From Flavobacteriales bacterium (GTDB taxonomy: Bacteria > Bacteroidota > Bacteroidia > Flavobacteriales_D > Crocinitomicaceae): 64,000 bases of DNA. Positions within the stretch are counted from its first letter, which is position 1, and the number at the start of each line of letters is the position of its first letter. The translations under genes and the position numbers were made by a program. The notes below the pieces were generated by a model. It was not told where the DNA came from, did not search any database, and saw only the letters and a list, made by a program, of their open reading frames with translations. This document shows, in pieces, positions 26,198 to 35,581 of the stretch. The DNA is taken from NCBI GenBank assembly GCA_013373595.1, contig JABXHO010000086.1, positions 1-64,000 of the forward strand, in the 5' to 3' direction.

Positions 26198-26889
26198 AAC
26201 ATCTCTTTTTTGACCTCGATAGAACACTTTGGGATTTTGAAAAAAATTCAGAAACAGCCCTGTCTATTTTATATGATGACCTTAAGCTGGGAGATCACCT
26301 GCGATCCTTCCGATCCTTCCACACGAAGTACAAAAAGATCAATGGTGAATTGTGGGATCAATATTCCAAAGGAAAGATTTCAAAAGACATCCTGCGTGTG
26401 AAACGTTTTCAGGACACCTTGGCGCACTTTGAAGTAAAAAGCACTGAACTTTCTCATGCATTGGCGGACGGTTATATTTCACTCTCTCCGCACCAGACAC
26501 ATTTGTTCCCTGACGCCATTGAAACACTGGAACAACTCAAAAACGATGACTTTGAATTGCACATCATTACAAATGGTTTTTTGGAAGTGCAACACATCAA
26601 ATTGGATAAAAGTGGACTGAAACCTTACTTCGATGTAATTCTTTGTTCGGAAGAAGTTGGAAAAAATAAACCCTCCCGACTCGTATTTGATCGCGCACTT
26701 GACTTAGCGAAAGCCAAGCATGACGAAAGCATTATGATTGGTGACAGCTACGAAGCCGATATTGTTGGAGCAGAAAACGCAGGAATTCGTGCAATTTTAT
26801 TCGATCCGGATAGAGTTCATCGTGACGGAAGACACAAATGGCACATTCATGAGCTCAAGCAGATTCCCGATACACTTCCTTGGATGTAG
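26194..26889 (+). CDS. YjjG-family HAD nucleotidase
   Basis: A 231-residue haloacid-dehalogenase-type phosphatase. Motif I is DLDRTLWDF near residue 7, motif II the ITNGF segment, and motif IV IGDSYEADIVGAENAG. The TLWDFEKNSETAL context is typical of YjjG-like noncanonical pyrimidine 5'-nucleotidases, which remove damaged or unusual nucleotides. Most relatives have His where this one has Arg in DLDRT. Being in the upp transcript fits a pyrimidine role. The start codon overlaps the membrane-protein gene (ATGA). Confidence 0.88.
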   Translation: MKHLFFDLDRTLWDFEKNSETALSILYDDLKLGDHLRSFRSFHTKYKKINGELWDQYSKGKISKDILRVKRFQDTLAHFEVKSTELSHALADGYISLSPHQTHLFPDAIETLEQLKNDDFELHIITNGFLEVQHIKLDKSGLKPYFDVILCSEEVGKNKPSRLVFDRALDLAKAKHDESIMIGDSYEADIVGAENAGIRAILFDPDRVHRDGRHKWHIHELKQIPDTLPWM

Positions 26890-26906
26890 TACTGAAAACG
26901 AAATCC

Positions 26907-27374
26907 TTACTCCTCCTTCTTCCGTGTTAAAACCAATTTTACGGGCTTTGCATCTACCTGATAATACACGCGAACGAATAATTTGTTTCGATTTAAAAAA
27001 CCGAACGAATACTTGATCGCATGTGGCGAGAGTGAAGTAATATTCTGAAATTTCAGTCTGTTCCCCGAACCAACCATTTTCTGCGTAGTTGCCACAACAG
27101 AGTCTTTTACAACCTTGTAATTCGTCATCGAATACACCATCGTTTTGTTGACTTTATTGATTCGAATCGTTTCCACCCGAGACGTATCGCCCGTTTTCTG
27201 ATTGATTCTGTAGCCCAACCCAACGATTTCATCGTCCTTCAACTCCATCACCTCAAAACCGCTATTGAACTTGTATTCCCAAGTCCCTACAAGCTTTTTT
27301 GCTCTATTTGGCAGTTGCGCATGAACGCCAACCGCCATCACAACAGATGCTACCAGTGCTACAAATCTCTTCAT
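26907..27374 (-). CDS. secreted lipocalin-like or unknown protein
   Basis: A 155-residue exported protein with a signal peptide (about 1-19, ending VHA). The mature domain contains KLVGTWEYKF, an opening seen in lipocalin-like and DUF4488-type beta-barrel proteins, and alternating beta strands follow. No catalytic residues are recognisable. It is last in a minus-strand set (OsmC, RlmB, this gene), 12 bases after rlmB. Function is unknown. Confidence 0.75.
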   Translation of the reverse strand: MKRFVALVASVVMAVGVHAQLPNRAKKLVGTWEYKFNSGFEVMELKDDEIVGLGYRINQKTGDTSRVETIRINKVNKTMVYSMTNYKVVKDSVVATTQKMVGSGNRLKFQNITSLSPHAIKYSFGFLNRNKLFVRVYYQVDAKPVKLVLTRKKEE

Positions 27375-27386
27375 CTACTTGTCAAT

Positions 27387-28205
27387 TTACGCGTACAACT
27401 CTTGTCTTAGCTTTTCGTACATCATCATTCCTGCCGCCACACCAACATTGAGTGAAGCAATTTCACCTTTCATCGGAATTTGACAGGCCACGTCCGCAAG
27501 ATTAATCAAATCAGAAGTGATTCCATCCTTTTCAGATCCCATGATGATCGCCACCGAACCACGAAGGTTTGTTGTGTATAACGGAGTCTTTGATTTTTCC
27601 GTACACGCTACAATTCTCAATCCGCATTGCTGAATATAAAATAGTGAATCTTTCAAACTTTCCGCTCTACAAACCTTAATTCTATTCAAAGCTCCAGCAG
27701 AAGTTTTAATGGCATCTGGCGTAACTTGAACCGATCCATTCGCAGGAATTAAAATTGCGTCCACCCCTTCACATTCAGCCGTTCTGGCAATCGCTCCAAA
27801 ATTTCGAACATCCGTAATTCGATCCAACGCCAGCACAAAAGGTTTCTTTCCTTCTTCCAATAATTGTTCCACTACTTCTTCAATCTTATAATAAGATATT
27901 GGCGAAGCCATGGCAATTACTCCCTGGTGATTTTGGTCTGTAATTCGATCCAATTTTTCACTTGGAACGAACTGCAATTGGTGATTCTTTCCTTTCAGCG
28001 CCTCTTTCAATTCCAAAAAGAGTTCCTTATTCATCCCTTTTTGAATCATGATCTTGTTGATCTCTCGATCCGCCTTGATCGCTTCAATTACCGCACGGAC
28101 ACCAAAAATATAGGTCTCATCGTGTTTTTTTGGTTTTCGATCGTACTTTCGTTCACCGCGATCCGAACCGCTGTATTTCTGTCTACTAAATTCTCTATCT
28201 CCCAT
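27387..28205 (-). CDS. rlmB: SPOUT-family 23S rRNA 2'-O-methyltransferase
   Basis: A 272-residue SpoU/TrmH-type methyltransferase. A basic N-terminal extension (about 1-27) precedes the substrate-binding domain (TYIFGVRAVIEAIKAD). The catalytic domain contains the RNFGAIARTAE motif, IMGSEKDG, and the C-terminal knot segment SLNVGVAAGMMMYE. Family members use SAM to methylate the 2'-OH of a 23S rRNA guanosine (Gm2251 in E. coli) or a tRNA position. The RlmB assignment rests on the overall layout. It starts 3 bases after the osmC-like gene. Confidence 0.9.
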   Translation of the reverse strand: MGDREFSRQKYSGSDRGERKYDRKPKKHDETYIFGVRAVIEAIKADREINKIMIQKGMNKELFLELKEALKGKNHQLQFVPSEKLDRITDQNHQGVIAMASPISYYKIEEVVEQLLEEGKKPFVLALDRITDVRNFGAIARTAECEGVDAILIPANGSVQVTPDAIKTSAGALNRIKVCRAESLKDSLFYIQQCGLRIVACTEKSKTPLYTTNLRGSVAIIMGSEKDGITSDLINLADVACQIPMKGEIASLNVGVAAGMMMYEKLRQELYA

Positions 28206-28208
28206 GCT

Positions 28209-28613
28209 CTAAAATGTATATTCGATGTCGACGATCATTGTTTCACTCACCGACTTGGCAACTGGACATGCTTCAGACACGCGTTTAACTCTTTCTTGAA
28301 TTTCCTCCGACCAATTGTTCATTGAGAAATCCAACTTGATTTTAAGTTGCTCAATTCTTCGCGGCCCAGAAGCCATAATTTTGTCCACAACTCCTGTTCC
28401 TCCCTTCATTTCAATATCGTTCTGGTTGCAATGAATTCCAACAACCGTGAGAATACACGAAACAAAAGATGTTCCGATCAAATCGGTTGGAGAAAACGAC
28501 TCACCTTTTCCGTGATTGTCTGTTGGTGCATCTGTCACAATCTCCGTACCCGATTTCTCGTGTATGCATTTCGTTCTCAGATCACCCAAATATTCAATTC
28601 TTACTGTTGCCAT
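28209..28613 (-). CDS. OsmC-family protein
   Basis: A 134-residue OsmC/YhfA-type protein. The two cysteines expected in peroxiredoxin-like members are present in SFVSCILTVVGI and EACPVAKSVS, with the Arg/Glu-containing N-terminal strand expected for the fold. These enzymes reduce organic hydroperoxides with dithiol cofactors; the gene lies divergently next to lipA, and lipoylated partners are known for OsmC proteins, which makes the pairing suggestive but unproven. A plus-strand promoter for lipA lies across its start codon region. Confidence 0.88.
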   Translation of the reverse strand: MATVRIEYLGDLRTKCIHEKSGTEIVTDAPTDNHGKGESFSPTDLIGTSFVSCILTVVGIHCNQNDIEMKGGTGVVDKIMASGPRRIEQLKIKLDFSMNNWSEEIQERVKRVSEACPVAKSVSETMIVDIEYTF

Positions 28614-28635
28614 CTATTTGCTTTTCGTAACTTTG
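28607..28635 (+). promoter_or_regulatory. promoter for lipA
   Basis: A TTG at 28607-28609, an 18-base spacer and TAACTTTG at 28628-28635 match the Bacteroidota consensus (TTG, 17-23 bases, TAnnTTTG). It is about 70 bases before the lipA ATG and overlaps the divergent osmC-like start. Confidence 0.6.
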
Positions 28636-28705
28636 TATTCGCCTTTGGGTGTAAAATTAGCTAAATTTTCAGCCGAGAGGTTATCAACATCGTTAAGTAA
28701 TTGGC

Positions 28706-29575
28706 ATGAGTGAATTAGTAGAGGATAATAAAGTTCGAATTAAAAAACCAAAATGGTTGCGTGTAAAACTGCCAACAGGCGAAAATTACAAGCGCGTTCG
28801 ATCGTTAGTGGATGAGCACAAATTGCATACGATTTGTGAGAGTGGAAATTGCCCAAATATGGGTGAGTGTTGGGGAGAAGGAACTGCCACCTTTATGATT
28901 TTAGGAAACATCTGTACGCGATCTTGCGGATTTTGTGCAGTTGTAACAGGGCGTCCAGATGCTGTCGACGAATTTGAACCCGGACGTGTGGCACACAGTG
29001 TAAAAACAATGGGTGTGAAACACGCGGTGATTACTTCTGTTGATCGCGATGATTTGAAAGATGGAGGTTCATTGATTTGGGCGCAAACCGTACGTGCGAT
29101 TCGCCAACAATCTCCAACCACAACACTTGAAACCTTGATTCCTGACTTTGCCGGAAAGTGGGAAAACTTGCAGAATGTTATTGACGTGGCTCCCGAGATT
29201 GTTAGTCATAACTTGGAAACTGTCCGTCGTTTGACAAAAGAAGTTCGCATCCAAGCTAAATACGACCGCAGTCTGGAAGTATTATTCCGTCTGAAAAAGG
29301 GAGGAATGAAAACGAAATCGGGGATTATGCTCGGCTTGGGTGAATCGCGAGAAGAAGTACTCGAGACCATGGAAGATTTGAGAAGTGTTAATGTCGACAT
29401 TCTTACGTTGGGACAATACCTTCAGCCGACAACAAAACACCTTCCAATTGCCGAGTTCGTAACTCCAGAGCAATTTGCGGAATACAAAGAAATTGGTCTA
29501 AAAATGGGCTTTAAATATGTCGAAAGTGGACCATTGGTTCGATCATCATACCGAGCTGAAAAACATCTATTTTAA
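28706..29575 (+). CDS. lipA: lipoyl synthase
   Basis: A 289-residue radical SAM enzyme that inserts two sulfurs into octanoyl-protein to make lipoyl groups on 2-oxoacid dehydrogenases and GcvH. It has the auxiliary cluster cysteines in [12 protein letters not shown], the radical SAM cluster CTRSCGFC, and the C-terminal RSSYRAEK motif that contributes a Ser ligand to the auxiliary cluster. Length is normal. Downstream, at 33009, is dihydrolipoyl dehydrogenase, which works on the same lipoylated complexes, although the T9SS gene separates them. Confidence 0.96.
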   Translation: MSELVEDNKVRIKKPKWLRVKLPTGENYKRVRSLVDEHKLHTICESGNCPNMGECWGEGTATFMILGNICTRSCGFCAVVTGRPDAVDEFEPGRVAHSVKTMGVKHAVITSVDRDDLKDGGSLIWAQTVRAIRQQSPTTTLETLIPDFAGKWENLQNVIDVAPEIVSHNLETVRRLTKEVRIQAKYDRSLEVLFRLKKGGMKTKSGIMLGLGESREEVLETMEDLRSVNVDILTLGQYLQPTTKHLPIAEFVTPEQFAEYKEIGLKMGFKYVESGPLVRSSYRAEKHLF

Positions 29576-29753
29576 TTAGACGTGTATATTTCTTTCTCTT
29601 TTTGAAAAGTCTCGTTTGAGAGATTGACACAAAAGGCATAATTTTACAAAGCGATAGAAGCCGAGTTCGGTTCTTAACAAATGTTAATGTTTAGATAATA
29701 TTTCGTAATTTGGCGGTCGCGATAAACTTTAAACTACTTGATAACATCAAAAT

Positions 29754-32700
29754 ATGAAGCGTAACAATGTAATAATCGGTTCGGTGGGGATTCTAGCTGC
29801 CGCTGCGCTCTTTGTTGTTTCTCCTTGGAAATCAACAGATTCAGAGGGTACTTATACAAAAGAGTCTTTCTCGTCGCTAACCGAAAAATCGGCTAACGAT
29901 GCTAAGTTATGGATGGAGCGTAGATACCTCAATCCTGAAACTGGTGAAAGAATTTCACAAAAAGAACTAAAGAAAATTTCTGCTGACGTTGCTCAAATGG
30001 CAAAAAGTCGTGCAGTAACTTTCGTTGAACAAGGTCCAGACAACATTGGAGGTAGAACACGTGCCATCCAAGTTGATGTAACCAACAACGATATTATTTG
30101 GGCTGGAGGTGTTTCTGGAGGACTTTTCAAATCGATGAACGGTGCGAACACTTGGGAACGCGTTGAATCATATGGACTTGTAGCCGATCCATTTATTTCG
30201 TCAATGTGCCAGTTCACGAACGGAACGCTTTTCGTTGCAACAGGGTCTAACGATGAGAGTTGGTCAGGTAACGGTGTTTGGTACACGCAAGACCAAGGTG
30301 CTTCATGGACATTGGTTCCAGGTACAGACGGATTCTCTTCAGGAAGAGTTACCGAAATTGTTGCTCCAGAAAATGGAACGACTTTATGGATGACATCTCC
30401 AACGGGTCTAAAAAAATGGAACTTTGGTGATGCTTCATTAACAAGCGTAACAACAGGAAATGGTGGATGTAATGCATTGGCTTGTTCTCCAAACGGAAAA
30501 GTTATTGTTTGTGCGATTGGTTCTAACAAAACATACGTTTCTTCCGATTTCGGTGCAACGTTTGTTGACAGGTCAGGACTTACTGCAGGAGTTGTTCCAA
30601 CAGGTTCTGGTCGTTACGAATACGCGGTTTCCCAAACAACTAACGCTTCAGGAAACTATTCGATTTACGTAGCGAGAACGCAAGCAAACTTGACAGGAAT
30701 GAACGTTTCCCACGATAGTGGAAACACATGGTCACAGTTTGTAGGGTCTTCAGGAACTTCAAGTAACTTGAACATCTACAACGATCAAGGTACATACAAC
30801 TCAGTACTTACAGTAACCCCTCAGAATACGAACAAAATTTTGATTGGTGGTATCGACGTATGGAAATGGGAACAAACAACAAGTAACCCACCTGCGGGAG
30901 GTTTCGAAAAGCTATCTCAATGGTTCTTATCCCCAACGTCTGCACAATATGTACACGCGGATAATCACGAATTTAAATGGGATGGAACGAAACTTTACAT
31001 TGGTAACGATGGAGGTATCGGAGTTTCTTATAACCCAGAGGTTTCATTCTACCCAGCAAACAGAGGATATAACGTAACGCAATTCTACGGAATCGCATTC
31101 GATAGAAACGGAGCTGTTATGGGTGGTGCTCAAGATAATGGTACTTTATACAATGACCACTCTCTTTCAACATTCAAAGAATTTACTCAAGTGTCAGGAG
31201 GTGACGGTTTCCAATGTGAGATTTCCTTCTACAACCCAAAGGTTATGTTCGCGACTGTTTATTACGGAGATGCACGTCGATCTGGTGATGGAGGACAAAC
31301 ATTCGAATCTTTTGTACCAAACCTTCCAGCATCTTATGATGCAATTGGAACAAGCGGTTCACCATTTCACCCATTTAACACTCGAATTTTCTTAGCAGAA
31401 TACTATGATTTGAACTCTGAAGATTCAGTTGTGTTTATTCCAGACGCGAACTACGCAACTGGAGAAACAATTTTAGTGCCAAGTAGAGCTTCTGGAGATA
31501 GTATCTCTTACACATTAACGGCTCCTTTGTATTATGATGATACATTAAATTATGAGCCTTCATTAACAGTAACTGAGACAGGTATCGTTAACGAAATTAC
31601 AGGTCAAACAGTATACTTAGATCTATACTCATGGGTACACCTTGGTACTTCTGGTTCAGGACTTGTTCCACCACTAGTTGGAGATTCTTTACTTGTAGAT
31701 TTGGAAACTGGGACTGACACAATGCTTGTTGAATCTCTTTTCACTTACGATCACTATTACGGTCAAAACTCTACGTCTATGGATATCTACGACATGGGAA
31801 TTGACTCAGTAGTTTACAACATTGCATGGAACAACGTAACAGTTCAAGATCCTTACCAATCATGGTACTTCATGTACGTTAATGCTAACGGAGGTGAGCT
31901 TTGGGGAACGCGTAACGCGCTTCGCTTGTCTGCTCCAGATCAGGAATGGGGAATCGTTGCTCAAGGAATTGGAGGAGGAACTTTCAACAACATTGACGTT
32001 GAGTTCTCTAAAGATTTGAATCACATCTACATCGCTACAGGTGGAGGAACGGTAACTCGTTTGGATGGACTTGGAAGTGTTTACACATCAAGCCCAACAT
32101 TTATGGAGGATGCATTCTATCACGATGTGACAGGAACTTCAACTCCACCAAATGCAACTACAACTACCAACCTAACTCCAGGAGGAGGTGTGGAAGGTAT
32201 TGCAGTGAACCCATCTAACCCTGATGATGTATTATTCTTGCACGGATTTGCATCTGTTAGAATGCGTCGTTCATTGAACGCTACAAGCGCAACGCCATCG
32301 TACACACCAATTACAATTACAAGTAGTCCTGGAACATACGATGCGATCATCGATCGTGATGATTCTCAAATCTTGGTAGTTGGTACTTCTCACGGAGTAT
32401 TTGTAACAGAAGATGGAGGAACAACTTGGGAAGATGGTTCTCAAGGATTCCCTGGAACACCAGTATACGAAGTTCGTCAATCATGGAGAACATGGGATGA
32501 AGGTAACTTCCGTCCAGGTGAAATCTACGTTGGAACATTCGGACGTGGTATCTGGAGTACTTCTTCATACTTGTCAACAAATGATAACAACCCAACGGAT
32601 AACAATGGAGCATCTATCGACGAGTTCGATACGAACCTATTCCCTTATCCAAACCCAACAACAGCAGGAACTAGCCTATCATTTGAGCTAGCGAATGTAT

Positions 32701-32882
32701 CTGATGTTACTATTCAGGTTTACAACCTTTCTGGAAGACTTGTGAAGTCTATCAATAAGAAAAACTTGAGTCAAGGAACACAAATCGTTGATATTGAGGG
32801 TGCTGATTTAGCAACTGGAACCTATGTAGTGAAATTGTTCGCTGGAGCACAGCAAGCAACTACGAAGTTCGTGAAGATGTAA
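29754..32882 (+). CDS. T9SS-secreted beta-propeller (sortilin/BNR-like) protein
   Basis: A 1042-residue exported protein. Residues 1-24 form a hydrophobic signal segment (IIGSVGILAAAALFVV) followed by a charged pro-region. The long middle carries Asp-box/BNR-type motifs such as SHDSGNTWSQF, SGDGGQTFESF and TEDGGTTWEDGSQGFP and resembles VPS10/sortilin-like propellers. The C-terminal 75 residues are a Por/type A T9SS sorting domain (NLFPYPNPTTAG, QVYNLSGRLVKS, GTYVVKLFAG) that targets it to the outer surface through type IX secretion. No catalytic acid pattern of a sialidase is obvious, so it may be a binding or adhesion protein. Codon use is rich in GGA/ACA and the coding strand is repetitive. 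A strong terminator follows. Confidence 0.9.
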   Translation: MKRNNVIIGSVGILAAAALFVVSPWKSTDSEGTYTKESFSSLTEKSANDAKLWMERRYLNPETGERISQKELKKISADVAQMAKSRAVTFVEQGPDNIGGRTRAIQVDVTNNDIIWAGGVSGGLFKSMNGANTWERVESYGLVADPFISSMCQFTNGTLFVATGSNDESWSGNGVWYTQDQGASWTLVPGTDGFSSGRVTEIVAPENGTTLWMTSPTGLKKWNFGDASLTSVTTGNGGCNALACSPNGKVIVCAIGSNKTYVSSDFGATFVDRSGLTAGVVPTGSGRYEYAVSQTTNASGNYSIYVARTQANLTGMNVSHDSGNTWSQFVGSSGTSSNLNIYNDQGTYNSVLTVTPQNTNKILIGGIDVWKWEQTTSNPPAGGFEKLSQWFLSPTSAQYVHADNHEFKWDGTKLYIGNDGGIGVSYNPEVSFYPANRGYNVTQFYGIAFDRNGAVMGGAQDNGTLYNDHSLSTFKEFTQVSGGDGFQCEISFYNPKVMFATVYYGDARRSGDGGQTFESFVPNLPASYDAIGTSGSPFHPFNTRIFLAEYYDLNSEDSVVFIPDANYATGETILVPSRASGDSISYTLTAPLYYDDTLNYEPSLTVTETGIVNEITGQTVYLDLYSWVHLGTSGSGLVPPLVGDSLLVDLETGTDTMLVESLFTYDHYYGQNSTSMDIYDMGIDSVVYNIAWNNVTVQDPYQSWYFMYVNANGGELWGTRNALRLSAPDQEWGIVAQGIGGGTFNNIDVEFSKDLNHIYIATGGGTVTRLDGLGSVYTSSPTFMEDAFYHDVTGTSTPPNATTTTNLTPGGGVEGIAVNPSNPDDVLFLHGFASVRMRRSLNATSATPSYTPITITSSPGTYDAIIDRDDSQILVVGTSHGVFVTEDGGTTWEDGSQGFPGTPVYEVRQSWRTWDEGNFRPGEIYVGTFGRGIWSTSSYLSTNDNNPTDNNGASIDEFDTNLFPYPNPTTAGTSLSFELANVSDVTIQVYNLSGRLVKSINKKNLSQGTQIVDIEGADLATGTYVVKLFAGAQQATTKFVKM

Positions 32883-32903
32883 ATAATCTTAACAGAAATA
32901 GTA

Positions 32904-32933
32904 ACCCCGAAGTTCAATTGAGCTTCGGGGTTT
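32904..32933 (+). terminator. rho-independent terminator
   Basis: A perfect 10-bp stem AACCCCGAAG / CTTCGGGGTT with a 10-base loop is followed by TTTT. It lies 22 bases after the propeller gene stop. Confidence 0.9.
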
Positions 32934-32983
32934 TTCTTTGCCGATATCTCAGGTGATTAGAACGTTAATCCGCGTAGAAATTC

Positions 32984-32991
32984 TAAATTTG
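32984..32991 (+). promoter_or_regulatory. -7 promoter box for lpd
   Basis: TAAATTTG matches TAnnTTTG and ends 17 bases before the ATG at 33009. No good -33 TTG was found. Confidence 0.45.
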
Positions 32992-33008
32992 TAACAAACA
33001 TTAAAATC

Positions 33009-34412
33009 ATGAGCACGTACGATATTACAATTATTGGATCAGGACCCGGAGGATATGTAGCAGCCATTCGCTGTGCGCAATTAGGGATGAAAACAGCCAT
33101 AATCGAAAAATACGACACTTTGGGTGGGACGTGCTTGAATGTAGGGTGCATTCCATCGAAGGCATTATTGGACTCTTCGGAGCACTTTCACAATGCAACG
33201 CATAACTTCGAAGAGCACGGAATTGACGTGAAAGATGTCAAGGCAAATCTCGAACAAATGATTAAGCGTAAGAACGACGTTGTTTCACAAACATGTAACG
33301 GTGTAAAGTTCTTAATGGATAAAAACAACATTGATGTTCATTACGGACTTGGATCGTTCGTAGACAAAAACACAGTGAAGGTGACAGACAAAGACGGAAA
33401 GGAAACAACACTTTCTACGAAGAATGTCATCATTGCAACAGGTTCAAAACCGAACTATTTCCCAGGAATGGAGCCTGACAAGAAACGCATCATTACATCA
33501 ACAGAGGCACTTAATATGACCGAAATCCCCAAAAAGCTTCTTGTTATTGGAGGAGGTGTAATTGGTTTGGAACTTGGATCAGTATACAGTCGTTTAGGAA
33601 CTCAAGTTGAGGTGGTTGAATTTGCGAAGAAGATCATCCCAACAATGGACGGAACAATGTCGAAGGAATTGACGCGTGTCCTCAAAAAAGAAGGTTTCAA
33701 GTTTCACCTTGAGCACCGCGTTCAAAATGTAGAAAATACTGGAGATGGTGTTTCACTTACTGCTTTGAACAAGAAAGGCGAAGAAGTAACAATGGAAGCC
33801 GACTACTGTTTAGTTGCTGTAGGTCGTAAACCTTACACAGAAGGTCTTGGACTTGAAAACGCAGGATTGAAAGTAAATGATCGTGGGCAAATTGATGTGA
33901 ACGATCACCTTCAAACGAGCGTATCAAACATTTACGCCATTGGTGACGTGATTAAAGGTGCCATGCTTGCACATAAAGCGGAAGAAGAAGGAGTGTTCGT
34001 TGCTGAGTTATTGGCAGGACAAAAACCACACATTAACTATAACTTGATTCCAGGTGTTGTGTACACATGGCCAGAGGTTGCGGCTGTTGGAAAAACAGAA
34101 GAAGAACTGAAGGAAGCAGGAGTTGACGTGAAAATCGGATCTTTCCCTATCAAAGCATTGGGTCGTGCGCGTGCCAGTATGGATACGCAAGGAGTTGTAA
34201 AAATTATCGCTGATGCCAATACGGATGAAGTACTCGGTGTTCACATGGTTGCTCCGAGAGCAGCAGATTTGATCATGGAAGCGGTAACAGCAATGGAGTA
34301 TAGAGCTTCAGCTGAGGATATGGCGAGAATTTGCCACCCACACCCGACTTATTCGGAAGCGGTAAAAGAAGCAGCACTCGGTGCTACGGAAGATCGCGCA
34401 TTGCACATATAG
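33009..34412 (+). CDS. lpdA: dihydrolipoyl dehydrogenase (E3)
   Basis: A 467-residue FAD-dependent pyridine nucleotide-disulfide oxidoreductase that reoxidises dihydrolipoyl groups of pyruvate and 2-oxoglutarate dehydrogenases. FAD binding is shown by IIGSGPGGYVAAI, the redox disulfide by GGTCLNVGCIPSKALL, NAD binding by GGGVIGLELGSVY, and the C-terminal active-site His by HPHPTYSEAVKEA. Length and order are canonical. It is transcribed alone between two strong terminators. Confidence 0.97.
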   Translation: MSTYDITIIGSGPGGYVAAIRCAQLGMKTAIIEKYDTLGGTCLNVGCIPSKALLDSSEHFHNATHNFEEHGIDVKDVKANLEQMIKRKNDVVSQTCNGVKFLMDKNNIDVHYGLGSFVDKNTVKVTDKDGKETTLSTKNVIIATGSKPNYFPGMEPDKKRIITSTEALNMTEIPKKLLVIGGGVIGLELGSVYSRLGTQVEVVEFAKKIIPTMDGTMSKELTRVLKKEGFKFHLEHRVQNVENTGDGVSLTALNKKGEEVTMEADYCLVAVGRKPYTEGLGLENAGLKVNDRGQIDVNDHLQTSVSNIYAIGDVIKGAMLAHKAEEEGVFVAELLAGQKPHINYNLIPGVVYTWPEVAAVGKTEEELKEAGVDVKIGSFPIKALGRARASMDTQGVVKIIADANTDEVLGVHMVAPRAADLIMEAVTAMEYRASAEDMARICHPHPTYSEAVKEAALGATEDRALHI

Positions 34413-34434
34413 CAAATTTCAAAACAATAAAAAG

Positions 34435-34463
34435 AATGGGAAGCTACTGATGTGCTTCCCATT
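34435..34463. terminator. bidirectional terminator
   Basis: The 10-bp stem AATGGGAAGC / GCTTCCCATT with a 9-base loop and T tracts on both strands lies between the converging lpdA and T9SS genes. Confidence 0.85.
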
Positions 34464-34467
34464 TTTA

Positions 34468-35451
34468 TTACTGCTTTATTACCTTCTCAAGGTGAACTCC
34501 TTCATCTGATTTGACACGCACGAAATACGTTCCATTCTCGTACTGGCTCATATCGATTACAAGCGCATTTCTTACATCTTCTTCCCTCAAAAGGACATTT
34601 CCCTTCACATCGATTAAATCAATGCTTACATCGTTCTCATAACCGTTTAGTTTAACGACAACTTCTTCCGATGTAGGATTTGGAAATAGTTTTATCATCA
34701 CTCGCTCCTTCTCTTGAATACCAGAGACATCTCTAAACACTCTCGTTACACGAACGTCATCCACAAAATAATAGGCACCATATGTTCCAGGCGAGAAAGA
34801 TGCAGAAGGATTACTTGTCGTTACTGTTGAAGCATCGTCACTAAAGTTTCCAATTGTGAGGTATTCGTAGGCATCCGAAACAGTTATAGTATCAAAAACA
34901 CGAACCCAACCTTGAGTATCCCCTACTGTGTTCGCTTCAGCAAATTGCGGAACGACGTTCATTACATTGTCACCTCCAGTAGAAGGCGCAGAAACAGAAA
35001 GATTAAATACAAGATTATTCGAGGCAAACTCCGTTGAATCCGCTAGTGACACGTAATACTCTACCAGATATTCACCATTTGGAACCAATGGACTCATCAA
35101 TTGCACTTGTAGGTATTCACGTTGATTGAGTCCATCGATCGTGTAGGTAAAAAAGCCTGCCATTGTAGAACCAGATCGAGGTAACTGCGACCCTTTTAAT
35201 CCAATTGGACCTGAATACGAGCTATTTGGTTGAAAATTGAAGCAAGATGATTCTATATCCGTAAAATACACATCTGGAGACCCTCCTGAGGGAGAATACC
35301 AATCCGTAAGCGCCATCGCTAAGCTTCCTGAAGTGGCAATTCCGCAAAAATCCGAATCGCGCGTCTCAAAGTCAGGGTTAGGAACTAAATTTTGTGCCAT
35401 TAGCACACCTGATGCAGACGTACACACCAGTAATAAAGTGATCAATTTCAT
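34468..35451 (-). CDS. T9SS type A sorting domain protein
   Basis: A 327-residue secreted protein. Residues 1-20 are a signal peptide ending LMA. The mature part begins QNLVPNPDFE, the opening of the carbohydrate-binding-like NPDFE/lamG-type sheets common in flavobacterial secreted proteins, and contains a beta-rich domain to about 240. The last ~70 residues are a T9SS sorting domain (IKLFPNPTSEEVVV, DVKGNVLL, NGTYFVRV). It is probably displayed on the cell surface; the ligand is unknown. The start at 35451 is chosen over an upstream ATG (35472) because it begins the signal peptide directly. Confidence 0.85.
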   Translation of the reverse strand: MKLITLLLVCTSASGVLMAQNLVPNPDFETRDSDFCGIATSGSLAMALTDWYSPSGGSPDVYFTDIESSCFNFQPNSSYSGPIGLKGSQLPRSGSTMAGFFTYTIDGLNQREYLQVQLMSPLVPNGEYLVEYYVSLADSTEFASNNLVFNLSVSAPSTGGDNVMNVVPQFAEANTVGDTQGWVRVFDTITVSDAYEYLTIGNFSDDASTVTTSNPSASFSPGTYGAYYFVDDVRVTRVFRDVSGIQEKERVMIKLFPNPTSEEVVVKLNGYENDVSIDLIDVKGNVLLREEDVRNALVIDMSQYENGTYFVRVKSDEGVHLEKVIKQ

Positions 35452-35539
35452 GTAAATGAGGTTAAAATTCACCTGTACAACGTGATCGGTATCAAAAAAT
35501 TATTCTTGGTAGTATTCGTTCGTAGAATACCCATAAAAA

Positions 35540-35564
35540 AAGGGATGAACATCGTCCATCCCTT
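35540..35564 (-). terminator. rho-independent terminator of the S46 peptidase gene
   Basis: The perfect 8-bp stem AAGGGATG / CATCCCTT with a 9-base loop is followed on the minus strand by seven T. It begins 17 bases after the stop. Confidence 0.9.
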
Positions 35565-35581
35565 CTCTTCGTTTTATCGAA

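Noticed and set aside
29993-30529. 178-codon frame antisense to the T9SS propeller gene
   Set aside because: Its existence follows from the repetitive codon use of the sense gene; no domain is visible.
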